Assembly: GCA_017311185.1 (NCBI GenBank)
Contig: JAESUZ010005469.1
Span: forward strand, 1,428,001 to 1,492,000
Length of the DNA: 64,000 nt
Reading direction: 5' to 3'
DNA from: Proteles cristata cristata
Lineage: Eukaryota > Chordata > Mammalia > Carnivora > Hyaenidae
Each line of letters opens with the position of its first letter. The stretch's first letter is position 1. The translations under genes were made by a program, and so were the position numbers. Under the pieces are notes generated by a model. The model saw only the letters and a program-made list of their open reading frames with translations. It was not told the DNA's origin and made no database searches. Positions 37,321 to 51,272 of the stretch are shown piece after piece.

Positions 37321-39013
37321 CAGCACTATATGATTTAAGTATAATGGCAAAAAATTGGAAAAAGTGAAGCATCTATTAATAAAAGAATAGTCCAATAAAT
37401 TTTGATACATCCATATGATGGAATTAGTAAAATCAAAAACCTATCATTTATAATTATAAGTTATATTATAATTATAAATTATATAATTATATTATAACCT
37501 ATTTGTTTAATCTAAAATGAACTTAATAAGTCACACAGGAGGAAATGCTTATAGTACTATAAGTGAATATTAATGTTTGTATATATGTTTTTGTGAATTG
37601 TACGTGAAAAATCATTCTAAACTACAATTGTGCATAAAAGCATGCATTTACACACAAAAAAACACACCAAAAAATGTAGGGACAAAACTCATCCACAATT
37701 CAGTAGTAATTGGTTATGGGCAGTATGATTACAGTGATCTGAACTTTCTCCTTTAAACTTTTTTGTATATTTATATATGGCTATCAGGTATTATTTTTAT
37801 AATAAAAAAATGTTGAGGCAGCTCTAAAATTTTACCTTCTCTGAACAAAAAAAGCTAAGAAAGTGAGGGGAAATGGGTGTCTTTAGACATTCACTGATAA
37901 AACTATTACTTATCTTCAATCAGAACAGTAATTCATGATTACTTGACAAATTCATAGGAACTCTTTGCCCTTTGAAGGCATAGCTATTTGAAATAATAAT
38001 TAACATTAGCAATTTACATTATCATAGGATTAGTAACTAAACTGCTATCTGCCCCTCTGCACATTCCAAATTTGCCATTTAAATCGAAATTGAACTTGCA
38101 AAGTTTCCCCAAAGAAGAGGGTACTAAAAGTAGCTTGCTGCTAGACTTAGGAAACAAATTTTGTATTCATATTTATATTAGTTGTCATCAGTTGGATACA
38201 ATTTTGAAGTTGCAGGGTAATCTCTTAACCCTATATTCCTATATCCACATTAAGAACAGCAGTGTTAACTAATGAACCTGGGTGGCAAAAAGAGTATGTG
38301 TGTATCTCCATGTTACTGTGCATCATATATTTAACATATTTTGATCTTGATTTAATGCTATTTGGTACCTAGGCTTTCTTTTCCCAGCTATCTTCTGCTT
38401 TCTTAAATAATACATGAGTCTGATGGAAGTTAGATTGAACACTTCTTTGGAAAAGCAATTTGATTTCAAATGAAATCATCTAATGTACTCAAAATATTTA
38501 ATATAAAAAGAGAGAGCATCCTACCCCCTGTTCTAAACACAAGGCTCCTCAATTGGGAGAAGCATTTTATTATTCTTTAATGTGCATTTGGGGTTTTGTT
38601 TGCTAACGCAATTAATCTCTCCTAACTATAACTTACTTTTTCTACACTTTCAGCCGCTGTATACATTTTAACAGGGCTGTGAGTTCTGCTGACACAGAAT
38701 CAGTATTCCCTTAAGCATCTGGTCTTGACTCCTGGCTTTTGAGACATAAGTGAGATATAAGACTGTGTAAGGTATACAACCTTTGATCTGATACACTTAC
38801 ATAGTACAATACAATGACCAATATTGCACTAGCTAACACCTCTATCATAGGACATAATTATCACTTCTTTCTGTGCTGAGAACATTTAAGATCTAGTCTC
38901 CCAGCAACTTTGACTGTATATAATGGAGTGATGTTGGGGAACGTTAGAAGGGAAGTTTTCTGAATTATTTGAGAAAACAAACAACGAAAACCTAAAAGAA
39001 ATCTACAGATCTA

Positions 39014-40226
<1,213 letters not shown>

Positions 40227-42613
40227 TTAAAAAAAAGAGAGAAAGAAGAGAAAAAAGACACAATGAAAATGTGAACTGTCTCTTGTTCATTTTACAACTC
40301 TGCCAATCACCACACAATTAAAATATTTCTCAATTATACAATCCCCATTTACCTGTAGTAATTCATTCAGAGGCCCCTCCCACATTAATTTTCACTATAA
40401 AAAAATGAATGCAAAAAATAGCTTACCTACTAAACAATTTAGCTCAAGAAAATCTGCATGCATTTGCATTATATCATTTACACTAAACCACTATGACACT
40501 AAATATTCATCACCACTCTTTTCTTTATTTTAAAACCTAACATAAGTTCATTTTCTATTTACAACTACTGAAGCTTGTTACCTTAATGTCATACTATTTA
40601 TATTCTCAGACAAGAAAATACAATTTGCCTTATTCCAAGGCAATTAAAATTTTACAAAGACAATTACTTATTTCCCCACAGGATTTCGGTAATCATCCCT
40701 CTCACATAATGGACTTAAGGTCCCAGCATATCCAACATGGCCTGCTTACTGCTGGATTCATCAGGTCTGTAATTAATAATTGTGTTTAATGTTGATAAAT
40801 AAAATTGTCAGTGCACTGTCTACTAATTGGTATTCCAGATAATGGTTAATAGGTTTATTTACGCCTTAATAAAAGTCGTGTAATTTAGTTTTCCCTCTGC
40901 TAGGCAGGTCTTAATCTGTCATTACTTGTTTTATGATACTATCCATGTAAAATGACAAGCATGGAGAGATTATTTAAATTCAGTAGTAGACTATTCTACA
41001 TTTCAGGAGTCTCTGCTGTTGGAATTAATTTAAATCATGTCTTTATATCATAAACACAAAATGTATATTTGGCCAGTTTTATCCAATAGAAAAAATGCTT
41101 AATAATCCTAAGAATACATGTGGTTCAACACTGAAGACCAACATTGGCTGAGAAGGCGATCAATCAGTGGTTTTCTAAGTCATTAAGAACAATATCACAG
41201 AGGCCCTGTGTTCACAAACGTGAGGCTTGCTTTATTCTTCAGGAGACAAAAGGAAAGAAAACTTTTTAAATGATACAGCAGTCAGATTTCGGAAACCACG
41301 CTGCCTAGAAGTTATACATAAAATAAAAATTGTAAATTGGATAAAAGCATAATATCCTCCATGCAGAATTTATTTCTCTTAGTTACCGATGCACGGACTT
41401 CGAAGAACATAAGGTGATGTAGTTTAATTCTATAAACCTCTCATAAGCATCCTAAGAATCCCACTGACAGAGGCATCTGAAGTATAATTAAAATATGCAG
41501 TTCCTTTGCTAACAATCAACTGTTTAAATAAGTCATGAATAAAAAAAGAATTTCTAGCGTCATAAACCAATTAACATAGAATACAGCACACAGACTTAAA
41601 AGAATTGCTAAACTATTGTTCCGTAAGTTGCTGTTGAACATATAAACAGTAAAACTTATTTTACCTATAACGTTGATCATAATACATCATTTCAGTGCCT
41701 AATATATGTATTCCCTGTTTCTCAACTGGCTTTGCAACTCCTTAACTCTGTCTCTTGTTATCTGAGTAAACTCTGTATTTGCAGTGTGCCAGTCTAGAAT
41801 ATATGGATATTGTGTATATGTTTGTTGGGTTATATTTTTTATTCTCATAGCAGCAGCAACAATGCTGAATGCAAGAATGCATTCAATAATACCAATAAAA
41901 ATTAATTAATATTCACTTTAATGGTAGGTCAAAAGCTATTCTTTTTAAGGAAACAAGACAAAACTTCATCATTTTAGGAAATTTTCAGGTTTATCAAAGT
42001 AATAAAATTTTCACAAAGAGCTTTTAAAAGCAAAACCAACTACAATTAAATTTTAATGAATAGTGGTTTCGTACTATATCATAGAAATGTGTTTGTGTAG
42101 ATACTAACCACTCTGAAAGGTAAAATTAAGTGACAATATAATTCTCCAAGGCATTCTTCTGAATTTTTAAGAACTGGGAAAGAGCCATACACTCTAGTTC
42201 CTCACTGCTGACTCTCATGGAATTACAGAAAGAGCACTCACTAAATAATTTATGGTTTGATGAGTAAGAAGTGTGTTTTGTGACATACTTCACATTATAC
42301 AGTATAGAGTACAATTAACTCATTAAATAAGTGAAGAATCAAAAAAATCCTCTTGTGACATAGCTGTAGTTATTTGTATAATGATACAGAAATAAGAGAC
42401 AAAAATAAGGTCACTAAAATTTCTCATGTCTAAACTTGTCTAAACCGTTTAAATGTTTGTTACATTTAACAAATTCTTGTTTATGTAAAATACATTTGTT
42501 AATCACTTTGCCTCTCTTTAATAGCATGTGTCTTTTGAGAAAGAAGAGGACTCTCTATTGGACTTTTTCCAGTAGCAAAGGCAAAATCTTTAAAACAAAT
42601 TCATAAAGAATTG

Positions 42614-42772
42614 TGCTTTTTTAAAGTTTATTTATTAAGAGAGAGAGAGAGAGACAGAGCACACGAGCAGGGAGGGGCAGAGAGAGAGGGTGAAGAGAGA
42701 AAATCCCAAGCAGGCTCCGCACTGCCAGCACAGAGCCTGATGTGAGGCTCAAACTCATGAAACGTGAGATCA

Positions 42773-42775
<3 letters not shown>
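42614..42775 (-). mobile_element. SINEC, head replaced by (GT)n
   Basis: Reverse SINE: tail complement aaagtttatttattaag on the left, body complement to gtgagatcatgacgtg. The head complement is absent and a GT run takes its place. Confidence 0.88.

Positions 42776-42827
<52 letters not shown>
42775..42827 (+). repeat. (GT)n microsatellite
   Basis: About 25 GT units fused to a truncated SINE. Confidence 0.96.
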
Positions 42828-42956
42828 TAAAATAAACATTAAAACATTATTTTAAAATAAACATATATATAGGTAGGCTTCTCTCAAAACAAAACAAAGA
42901 AAAAGCAAACAAACAAACAAAAAAACCACTAGGATTCTCTAGGAAGAAGAAAACCA

Positions 42957-43175
42957 GGGGCGCCTGGGTGGATTAGTCAGTTAAGCGTCCGACTTTCGCT
43001 TAGGTCATGATCTCACGGTTCGTGGGTTCGAGCCCCGCGTCGGGCTCTGTGCTGACTGCCAGCTCAGAGCCTGAAGCCTGTTTCAGTCTGTGTCTCCCTC
43101 TCTCTCTGACTCTCCCCTGCTCACGCTGTCTCTCTCTCCTAGAAATAAATAAAAATATTTAAAAAAAAGAAAAAA
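42957..43175 (+). mobile_element. SINEC young subfamily
   Basis: Young diagnostics (one change, ggattagtcag in the head). Duplication aagaagaaaacca on both sides. Confidence 0.94.
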
Positions 43176-43185
43176 GAAGAAGAAG

Positions 43186-43640
43186 AAAACCAGAGAGAGA
43201 GAAGCAAACCAAGAAACAGGCTCTTAACTCTAAAGAACAAACTGATGGGGGTGCCTGGGTGTCTTACTAGGTCGAGAGCATCCAACTCTTGATTTAGGCT
43301 CAGGTCATGATCTCAGTGACACTGACAGTGCAGAGCCTGCTTGGGATTCTCTCCCTGTCTCTGTGCCCTTTCCCCTGCTCTTGCTCTCTTTCTGCCTCTC
43401 TCTCTAAAACAAATAAACTTTAAAAACAACAACAACAAAAAGAACAAACCCATCGTTACTGAAGGGGAGGTGGGCAGGGGAATGGACTAGATGGGTGATG
43501 AGTGATGGGTATTCAGGAGGGCACTTGTGACGGGCACTGGGTGTTGCATGGAGGTGTTGAATCACTAAATTCTACACCTGAAGTGAGTATTACACTGCAT
43601 GTTAACTAACTAGAATTTAAATTAAAACTAGGAAAGAAAA
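43186..43640 (+). mobile_element. L1 3' end split by a SINE
   Basis: L1 3' UTR at 43186-43246 (gaagcaaaccaagaaacagg) resumes at 43437-43640 (gagggcacttgtgacgggca to gttaactaactagaatttaa) after the SINE at 43247-43436. Confidence 0.8.
43247..43436 (+). mobile_element. SINEC inserted in L1
   Basis: Head gggggtgcctgggtgtctta, diverged. Body shortened between catgatctcag and gacagtgcagagcctgcttg. Confidence 0.88.
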
Positions 43641-43931
43641 AAAAGCACCAGAATTCTCCAAAGCTTTTCATTTTATTTTTCAAAATTTTATTTAAATTCC
43701 AGTATTTCTAGACTTCCTGTGACAAGTTTTTTATCCTAAAGTCAGTGAGTTCATCTCTGGCTTAGTCTTAGTCAATATATTCAATACAACTTACATCTTA
43801 AAGAAAAAGCATTGTGAATCTGTAACTCAAATTTGATGCTATGAATTTGAAAGTTCTAAGAGTACATCTTAAAAGTTCTTCTCACAGGGAAAAAAATATT
43901 TGTGACTAGGTATGGTAACACCTGTTATCTA

Positions 43932-44140
43932 GGGGCACCTGGATGGCATCCAACTCTTGGTTTCGGCTCAGGTCATGAGCTCATGGTGGTGAGATGGAGT
44001 CTCGCGTCAGGCCCCACACTGACAGCGCAGAGACTGCTCAGAATCCTGTCTCTCCCTCTCTCTCTCTGCCCCTTCCCTGCTCATGTTCCCTGTCTCTCTC
44101 CCAAAAAATAAAATGAATAAACTTTAAAAAAATTTTTTAA
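43932..44140 (+). mobile_element. SINEC with head deletion
   Basis: ggggcacctggatggcatcc: about 15 bp of head (ctcagtcggttaag equivalent) missing. Tail reaches the old L1 remnant. Confidence 0.88.
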
Positions 44141-44260
44141 TGTTAACTAGACCTGCTATACTGATTACTTAGCAATAAATATCAATGCTGGATCATTATG
44201 TTATGCACCTGAAATTAATATAACATTATGTGTCAATTATACCTCATTTAAAAAAAAAAA
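44141..44260 (+). mobile_element. Old L1 3'-end remnant
   Basis: Ends gttatgcacctgaaattaat, then tgtcaattatacctcattta and an A-run, typical of an older L1 3' terminus. Confidence 0.55.
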
Positions 44261-44262
44261 AA

Positions 44263-44478
44263 TTATGTTTTTTATTTATTTCTGAGAGAGAGAGAGAGAG
44301 AGAGAGACATGAATAGGGGAGGGTCAGAGAGAGCGGGAGATACAGAATCTGAAACAGGCTTTAGGCTCTGAGCTAGCTGTCCACACAGAGCCCAACGCAG
44401 GGCTTGAATCCATGAACAGTGAGATCATGACCTGAGCCAAAATCGGACACTTAACCAACTGAGCCACGCAGGTGCCAC
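44263..44478 (-). mobile_element. SINEC
   Basis: Reverse: TTTTTTATTTATTTC and a GA tract on the left, gagccacgcaggtgccac on the right. Confidence 0.92.
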
Positions 44479-44511
44479 TATACCTTACTTTATTTTAAGT
44501 GGCTGGCATAT

Positions 44512-44780
44512 GGGGCACCGGGGTGGCTCAGTCGGTTAAGCATCTGACTTCAGCTTGGGTCATGATCTCGCAATTCGTGAGTTCAAGCCCCACATCGGGC
44601 TTCAGGTTGGGTCATGATCTCGCAGTTCGTGAGTTCAAGCCCCGCATCGGGCTCTGTACTGACCGCTCAGAGCTTGAAGCCTGCTTCAGATTCTGTGTCA
44701 TCCACTCTCTCTGCCCCTCTCCTGCTCATGCTCTGTCTGTCTGTCTCTTTCTCTCTCAAAAATAAATAATTTTTTTAAAT
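44512..44780 (+). mobile_element. SINEC with internal duplication
   Basis: About 50 bp longer than its neighbours: the segment containing gggtcatgatctcgcaattc occurs again as gggtcatgatctcgcagttc. Flanking repeat agtggctggcatat / agtgactggcatat. Confidence 0.92.
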
Positions 44781-44837
44781 TTTAACTAAATAAAAAGTGA
44801 CTGGCATATAATAGATGCTTAATAAATACTTGAATGA

Positions 44838-45067
44838 GGAGCGCCTGGGTGGCTTAGTTGGTTGGGCGTCTGCCTTTCGCTTAGGTCATGATCTCGCGGT
44901 TCATGGGTTCGAGCCCCGCGTCGGGCTCTGTGCTGACTGCCAGCTCAGAGCCTGGAGCCTGTTTCAGTCTGTGACTCTCTATCTCTCTGACCTAGAGATA
45001 GGTCACGCTGTCTCTCTCTCTCTCTCTCTCTCCTAGAAATAAATAAAACAAACAACAACAACAAAAA
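44838..45067 (+). mobile_element. SINEC young subfamily
   Basis: Young diagnostics, with a disturbed segment gacctagagataggtcacgc in the CT tract. Duplication aaatacttgaa (44824-44834, 45068-45078). Confidence 0.94.
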
Positions 45068-45858
45068 AAATACTTGAAAAGAAACTAAAGCCATGAAGAT
45101 AGAAGAAACTTAAGTAACTTTGTTTTAGGAGGTGTTTCCCCCCAGTTTTATTGAGAAATAATTAACACACATTACTGTATAAGCTTAAGACATACAACAT
45201 GATGGCCTGGTTTACATATATTGTGAATAACTACCACAATAGATTCGGCTATCATCCATCATTTCATATAGATACAATAAAAAGAAAAGAAAGAAGAAAA
45301 AAGAAAAATGTTCTCCTTGTAAGAATGAGAACCTTTAGGATTTACTCTCTTAACACATTTCCTATACATCGTAGAGGCATGTTCACTGTAATCACCATGC
45401 TATACATCACATCCATAGGACTTATTTATCTTATAACTGTAAATTTGTATGTTTAACCACCTTCCTCTAATTCCCCCTCACCCTACCTTCCACCTCTGGT
45501 GACCACAAGTCTTATTTCTTTCTCTTTGAATTTGGTGTTTGGTTTTGGTGAAGGGGTGTTCAGACATAAGAGAGATCGTACAGTATCTGCCTTTCTCTAT
45601 CCTATTTCCTTTAGCATAACACCTTCAAGGTCCCTCCACATTGCTGAAAATGGTAGGATATCCTCATTTTTTATGGCTGAATAATATTATATATTTACTA
45701 CAATTTCTTTATCCACTCAGCTGTCAATGGACACTTAGATGTTTATATATATTGGCTATTGTAAATAACACTGCTATGAACTTGCAGGTGGGTGGCAAAT
45801 ATCTTTTCAAGTTAATGTTTTCATTTCCTTTGGATATGTTCCCAGAAGTGAAATAGTT

Positions 45859-46048
45859 GGGGGCGCTTGGGTGACTCAGTTGGCTGAGTGTCCAACTCTT
45901 GGTTTCAGCTCAGATCATGAGCTCATGGTTCATGGGTTCAAGCCCCATGTCAGGCCCCATGCAGCATGGATCCTGCTTGGGATTCTCTCCCTGCCCATCT
46001 CTCTCTCTATCTCAAAATAAATAAATAATCTTTAAAAAAAAAAAAAAG
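45859..46048 (+). mobile_element. SINEC inserted in L1M
   Basis: Head gggggcgcttgggtgactca. Imperfect direct repeat gaagtgaaatagttgg / gaagttaaattgctgg. Confidence 0.9.
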
Positions 46049-46196
46049 GAAGTTAAATTGCTGGATCATATGGTTGCTCTACTTTTAGTTTTTTGAGGAT
46101 CCGCTATATTGTTTTCCATAGTGGCTGTATCGATTTACAATCACACAACAGTGCACAAGGTTCAACTTTCTCTACCTCCACACCAGCATTTGTTAT

Positions 46197-46330
46197 CTCT
46201 TGTCTGTCTGTCTGTCTCTCTCTCTCTATCCATATATATTTAAGTAATCTCTACACTCAACATGGGGCTTGAACTCAGAACCTTGAGATAAGAGTCACAT
46301 GTTCTTCTGACTAAGCCAGTCAGGCTCCCC
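46197..46330 (-). mobile_element. Older SINEC inserted in L1M
   Basis: Reverse, diverged short form: aagtaatctctacactcaac and ctgactaagccagtcaggct, with a TCTG/TC repeat at the tail side. Confidence 0.8.
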
Positions 46331-48489
46331 AATGATAGTCATTTTAACAGGGATAAAATGATATCTCATTGTGGTTTTGACTTGCATTTTCCTAATGACT
46401 ATTGATATTGAGCATCTTTTCATGTACCCGTTGACCTCTGGTATATCTTATTTGGAAAAATGTCTACGTGGGGCCTTTGCCCATTTTTTTAATTGGGTTA
46501 TTTGGGGGGTTTGCTACTGAATGATATCCATTCTTTATATATTTTAGATATTAATCCTTTATCAGATATATGGTTTGCAAATATTTTTCCCACTCTGTAA
46601 GTGGTCTTTTCACATTGTTGATCATTTCTTTTGCTGTACAAAAGCCTTTTCAGTTTAATGTAGTCCCGCTTCTTAATTTTTTTATTTTGTTGATTGGGCG
46701 TTAGGTGTTGTATCCAGAGAATCATTACCAAGACTCATGTCAAGGAGCCTTGTCTTCTTCTAGGAGTTTCATAGTTTCGGGTCTTATATTTAAGTCTTTA
46801 ATCCCTTTCAAGTTAATATTTCTGAGTGGTGTAAGATAATGGTACAGTTTCACTCTTTTACATGTGAATATCTAATTATACCAGCACCATTATTGAAGAG
46901 ACTGTCTTCTCTCTGTTGAGTATTCTTGGCTCCCTTGTCAGGTATCAGGTGACCATGCATGCTTGGGCTTTCAGTTTATGCTTTTGGCTCTAGATTCTAT
47001 TCTATTGGTTTATTGGTCCGTTTTTATGCCAGTACCATACATCTTTATTACTATAACTTTACAGTATAACTTGAAGTCAGGAAGTTATGATGCCTCCTGC
47101 TTTGTTCTTTCTCAGATTTCTTTGGCTCTTTGGAGTATTTTGTGGCTACAAATTTTGGCTTTTTCTACTTCAACGAATAAAAAGCCACTGGAAACTTGAT
47201 AGGGATTACACTGAATCTGTTGATGATTTTTGGTAGTATGGATATTTCAACAATATTAATTCTTCTAACTCATGAACACAGGATACCTTTCCATTTATTT
47301 GTGTCTTCTTTGATTTTTTTCATCAATAACTTATAGTTCTCAGATTAGAGACCTTCCCTTCCTTGGTTAAAATTATTCCCAAACGTTTTATTGTTTTTGA
47401 TACTATTGTATACAGAATCAATTTCATTATTTCTTTTTCAGGAAATTCATTAGTAGTGTCAGGAACTCCTTTGAAAGAGTTATGAAGTGTTTCCAGGTGT
47501 TTGCAGATTGCTATTTCAAAGAAATAGCAGAGAATTTTGTTATCTGGGGAATACTATAAAAAATATAAGCATGAAGAACATAGAAGCTCACTTGAATGGA
47601 TAAACAACTACTAGGTGCAAAGCTGTTCTGACACTTACCAGAAAAATTGCACCAGCATCCATGCGTACACAGAAGATGATTACATGTCATGTATGTGATG
47701 GGTCTTGTGATTACTGATTAGCAAAGATGAGCATAAACTATATCTGGAGATAGTTACAACAACTGTATTACAATAGGATAACAGCAGTGATTTCTATCAG
47801 TAACAAAGTCATTATGCTGCTAATATTACTATGGCCTGTCATTAACACTCATAATCGAAGGAAATGTCAAAGTTGGTTAGTGGTTAGTGAAACATAATTT
47901 TTTCACCCAAATCCACAGATGCACCCCTACCTCTGCTCCCAAATTCTGTCCATAGACCCGTCTGAGAAGGGTTCTGTGAGTCCAAGGTTAAGAGACCTCT
48001 TATCTAAGGAATATATTACCCAATTATAAGTCTGTGTCAGCTTAAATAATAAGAAAGCTGCATACTCCATTCAGGGAACCATAATAAAACACTATGCTCT
48101 CAGTTTTTACAAAGGTGAATATTAGAAATGCTGACCAAAAAAACTCCTGCATCTTCTATGGAGTAGCTTTTAGAGATAGAAACTGTGATGTTATTCAATA
48201 TTTCCAATATGATAATCCATGTAATAAGTTCCTACTAAGGTTTAGCAGCAAAAATAGTTTTTTCCATATGTTTGGAGACAGAGAGCATCTTACATTTGGG
48301 GAACAGCAAGCAATTCAGTTTAGCTAAACTGCAGGTTTATTAATGAGAGCACTGGGAAGTGAGGCTATACAAATAGATGAGAATCAGAATAAGAAGTGTC
48401 TTGTATACCTTGCCAAAGAGTTAATTCATACAATAAGAAATGAGGAATAATGCTGTTGCTGATATTGAAGCCAAAGATATGCAATAGAT

Positions 48490-48570
48490 CAAGCACTGTT
48501 TATATGCATTAACTCATTTAACCTTTACAACAGCAAATGAGATGGCACTAATATTACAGCCATTGGAAAT
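48490..48570 (+). mobile_element. MIR fragment
   Basis: catttaacctttacaacagc followed by gagatggcactaatattaca matches the MIR 3' part. Confidence 0.4.
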
Positions 48571-48807
48571 AAGAAAAAAAGAACAATGAAAAATGGTTAC
48601 AAAATGACCCAGTCATACTGAAACACATACAAAATAACTTGAAAGAAGTACACATCAATATTGATCATATTCCTAAAGATACTACAAAGAAATTTATATT
48701 GAAATCCTCATACTCTTCAATGTTTTATAAATGTTCTACAATACACTCATGCTACTTGCTACTTCCTTCAAATTATTTCTTTGCTAAATATGAGATAGAT
48801 GGAAGAT

Positions 48808-48838
48808 GATATAGATTGATGATAGATAGATAGATGAT
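48808..48838 (+). repeat. GATA/GATT tract
   Basis: Short imperfect tetranucleotide run. Confidence 0.7.
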
Positions 48839-49014
48839 AAAATGGCAGTGTTAAGTGTCTAAGAATGGACACCCATTTTTTAGCTGCAAAAAAAAAATAT
48901 GCAGCTAAAACAATAGCAATGAGGCTAGCATAAAAAGTGGACTAATAAAACATGTAGTCTATAAGAGTATAGGAGTAGGAATAAGTTAGGGAGATTCCCA
49001 GGTTTCTCTTTTGT

Positions 49015-49223
49015 TGTTGTTGTTTATTTATTTATTTTGAGAGAGACAGAGACAATGTGAACAGGGGAGGAGCAGAGCTAGAGGGAAAGAGAGCGAACCC
49101 CCAAGTAGCCTCCACACCATCAATGCAGAGCCTGACATGGGGCTCGAACCCATGAAACCATGAGATCATGACCTAAGCTGAAACCAACAGTCAGATGCTT
49201 AACTGACTAAGCCACCCAGGCAC
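49015..49223 (-). mobile_element. SINEC
   Basis: Reverse: TTTATTTATTTATTTTGAGA on the left, taagccacccaggcacctt on the right. Direct repeat tcccaggtttct. Confidence 0.92.
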
Positions 49224-49439
49224 CTTGACTCCCAGGTTTCTGTTTTAATTACTGCTTCAAGATGCCTATACCAACTACAAACACAGAAAATTTAGGAGGT
49301 TTCAGAACAAAGAAGATGATTAAAATTTCAACATGCTGAGTTTGAGGTGTGTCTAGGATCCTCACAGAAAGCTAGATACACAGGGTTTAAATTCAGGCAT
49401 GACGGGGGGTAGCCTCTAAAACCTCAGAATTTCTGCAAT

Positions 49440-50045
49440 GGGTAGTTTTTGATATTCATGGTGGGCCCACAGGACCACATTTCACAGTTCATATTAATGG
49501 GCTGACTCATGGTGGGCATCTCATATTTTATGCTACAAGTTGACTAAAGGTAAGGACTGGTCATGTCAGAAAGACCAACAATGTGATTAGAGGTTGGGGC
49601 TTTGAGCCAATGTGACATCAACTCAACCTCCAAAGAGGGGAAGGGAGCTGGACACCAGTTCAGCAACATAGCCAACAAAACAAGTAATCATGTTCATATA
49701 CTAAAGCCTCAATAGAGATTCTGGACACTGAGCCTCCAGTGAGCTTCCTGGGTTGGTAATATTCCATATGTATTGTCATAAATTGATGGCAGGAGGTTAC
49801 CTTGTCCTAAGGATAATGGAAGATTGATGCCTGGAATCCTAGAATTTACCCCCTGCATCCCTTCCTTTGGGTCTAAATTGTTTCCATTGGCTATAATAAA
49901 ACTATAAAACTAAACTCACTTTCTTGAGTTCTATGAGTCATTCTAGCAAATTATGGACCTGAGAGAATTCAAAGGAGCTCCTTAACTCATAATCAGCTGG
50001 CCTGAAGTGAAAGCGGCCCCAGGAATTCCTAAACTTGTAGGTAGG
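49440..50045. mobile_element. Old interspersed repeat, probably LTR type
   Basis: ccattggctataataaaact followed by cttgagttctatgagtcatt resembles the 3' part of an old mammalian LTR with its polyadenylation signal. Family unresolved. Confidence 0.35.
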
Positions 50046-50084
50046 GTTGGAAGTGAGGACAATGTGGACCTCTGCCTGTGCAAT

Positions 50085-50340
50085 TTATCTGGACACTTTT
50101 GCATTGTATGATTCCATTTTTATGAAATGCTTGAAAAGACAAAATTACAGTGACAGAAAAGAGACCCATAGTTATCTTCAGCTAGGACCATGTAGGGGTG
50201 ACTTCAAAAAAGGTGAAGAAAATGTTCTATGTATTTTATGGTATGCATTCTAGCATATACATTTTTAATCCATTCCATTTTATAGCTAAATGAGTAAATT
50301 TTATTATACATAAATTTTATCCCAATATGTTTGACTTAAA
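50085..50340 (+). mobile_element. Old L1 3'-end remnant
   Basis: Pattern of an L1M 3' terminus: gtatgattccatttttatga, then gtgaagaaaatgttctatgt and a final aaattttatcccaatatg. Family not resolved. Confidence 0.5.
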
Positions 50341-50826
50341 AAGAAGAGATAGAGTTCTATGTCTGATATTATTGAGAATGTTATGCACTCTATCACAATG
50401 TCCCTTTTGATTAAGAGCTACAGGACAAACTCCTATCTAATCTTAGTCCAAGGACACTTTTATTTCTCCTAAATTTCTGGGTTTTCTTTAATAACATCAC
50501 TGGCAAGTGAATCCTGACACCCGAATTTGAACACAACTATGCAGGCCAACATAACTGGCCTTTTCGACACTATTCCTGGTTGATATTTGCTTCCACTCTC
50601 TCTGACTCAAGTTTTAATGGATATCATACAGTCATATTTTACAAATATCTATAAACTGGCATAATTTTCTTCTAGAACAACGTGAAGGTAAAATAATATT
50701 TCTAAATGCATATCTAATATTTTATTATAGATCTGAGAGGAAATTTTTCCCTCCATTCTTTTACAAAAATCTGAAAAACTAATTATGTTGATTTGTTGGA
50801 TAGCATCTGGATTTGCAACCTACCCT

Positions 50827-50916
50827 TCTCCCATCCAAGTACTAACCAGGCCTGACCCTGCTTAGCTGCCAAGATCAGATGAGAGCAGGCGCGTTCAGGG
50901 TGGTATGGCCGTAGAC
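50827..50916 (-). pseudogene. 5S rRNA retropseudogene, 3'-truncated
   Basis: Seen: the minus strand starts with GTCTACGGCCATACCACCCT and follows mammalian 5S rRNA closely for about 90 of the usual ~121 nt, through the GCTAAGCAGGGT region (A-box area) and GGTTAGTACTTGGATGGGAGA, then stops. The last ~30 nt, including part of the C box region, are missing. It is flanked by a perfect 12 bp direct repeat acctacccttct (50818-50829 and 50921-50932), with no A-tail. The TCTT/AGAA site next to the repeat fits L1 endonuclease cleavage. Interpretation: L1-mobilised 5S copy, almost certainly non-functional. It accounts for the overlapping minus-strand ORF. Confidence 0.9.
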
Positions 50917-51189
50917 TGCCACCTACCCTTCTAAGAAGAGCTTTCAGGCTCTTAGAAGTTTCCTGCAAACTACCTATAAATTGCAAAATATGCTGAAGCC
51001 TTACCTATATGTCTTTCAATAATTTTGATTTTGTATACTACTTTAACACTATTAACAAATACACCCTATGAAAGTTGTGACACTAGAATTTTATAGCCAT
51101 CAGAACTCTTAATGAGAAACTATCCATTCAAATATTATTCTTAAAAATTATGATAGGCAAGTAAATTTTAATTTGACAAGCAAAATATC

Positions 51190-51272
51190 TGTCCACTGTA
51201 AAATTTTTTCAACTTTCCTATACACCTGAAATTTTGGATAATAAAATGTTTGAAAAAAAAATATGGGAACAT
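51190..51272 (+). mobile_element. Possible L1 3'-end remnant
   Basis: caactttcctatacacctga followed by taataaaatgtttg and an A-run resembles an old L1 3' terminus. Too short to be sure. Confidence 0.35.

Larger units (their letters stand above)
45125..47465 (-). mobile_element. L1M-type element, antisense, two SINEs inserted
   Basis: The minus strand reads as old L1 ORF2 C-terminal part and 3' UTR. Plus landmarks: cagttttattgagaaataat (3' end), ttccatagtggctgtatcga, atatattttagatattaatc and cttggctcccttgtcaggta. Interrupted by SINEs at 45859-46048 and 46197-46330. No long open frame. Confidence 0.82.

Noticed and set aside
42126..42314. 62-codon minus ORF as a missing CCDC171 exon
   Set aside because: No adequate donor, and exons B and C already join in phase.
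50783..50986. 67-codon minus ORF containing LLRRVGG and a GT after AGAAGG, resembling a small exon
   Set aside because: Most of it is the 5S rRNA pseudogene and its target duplication; the apparent exon does not fit the phase needed between exons B and C.
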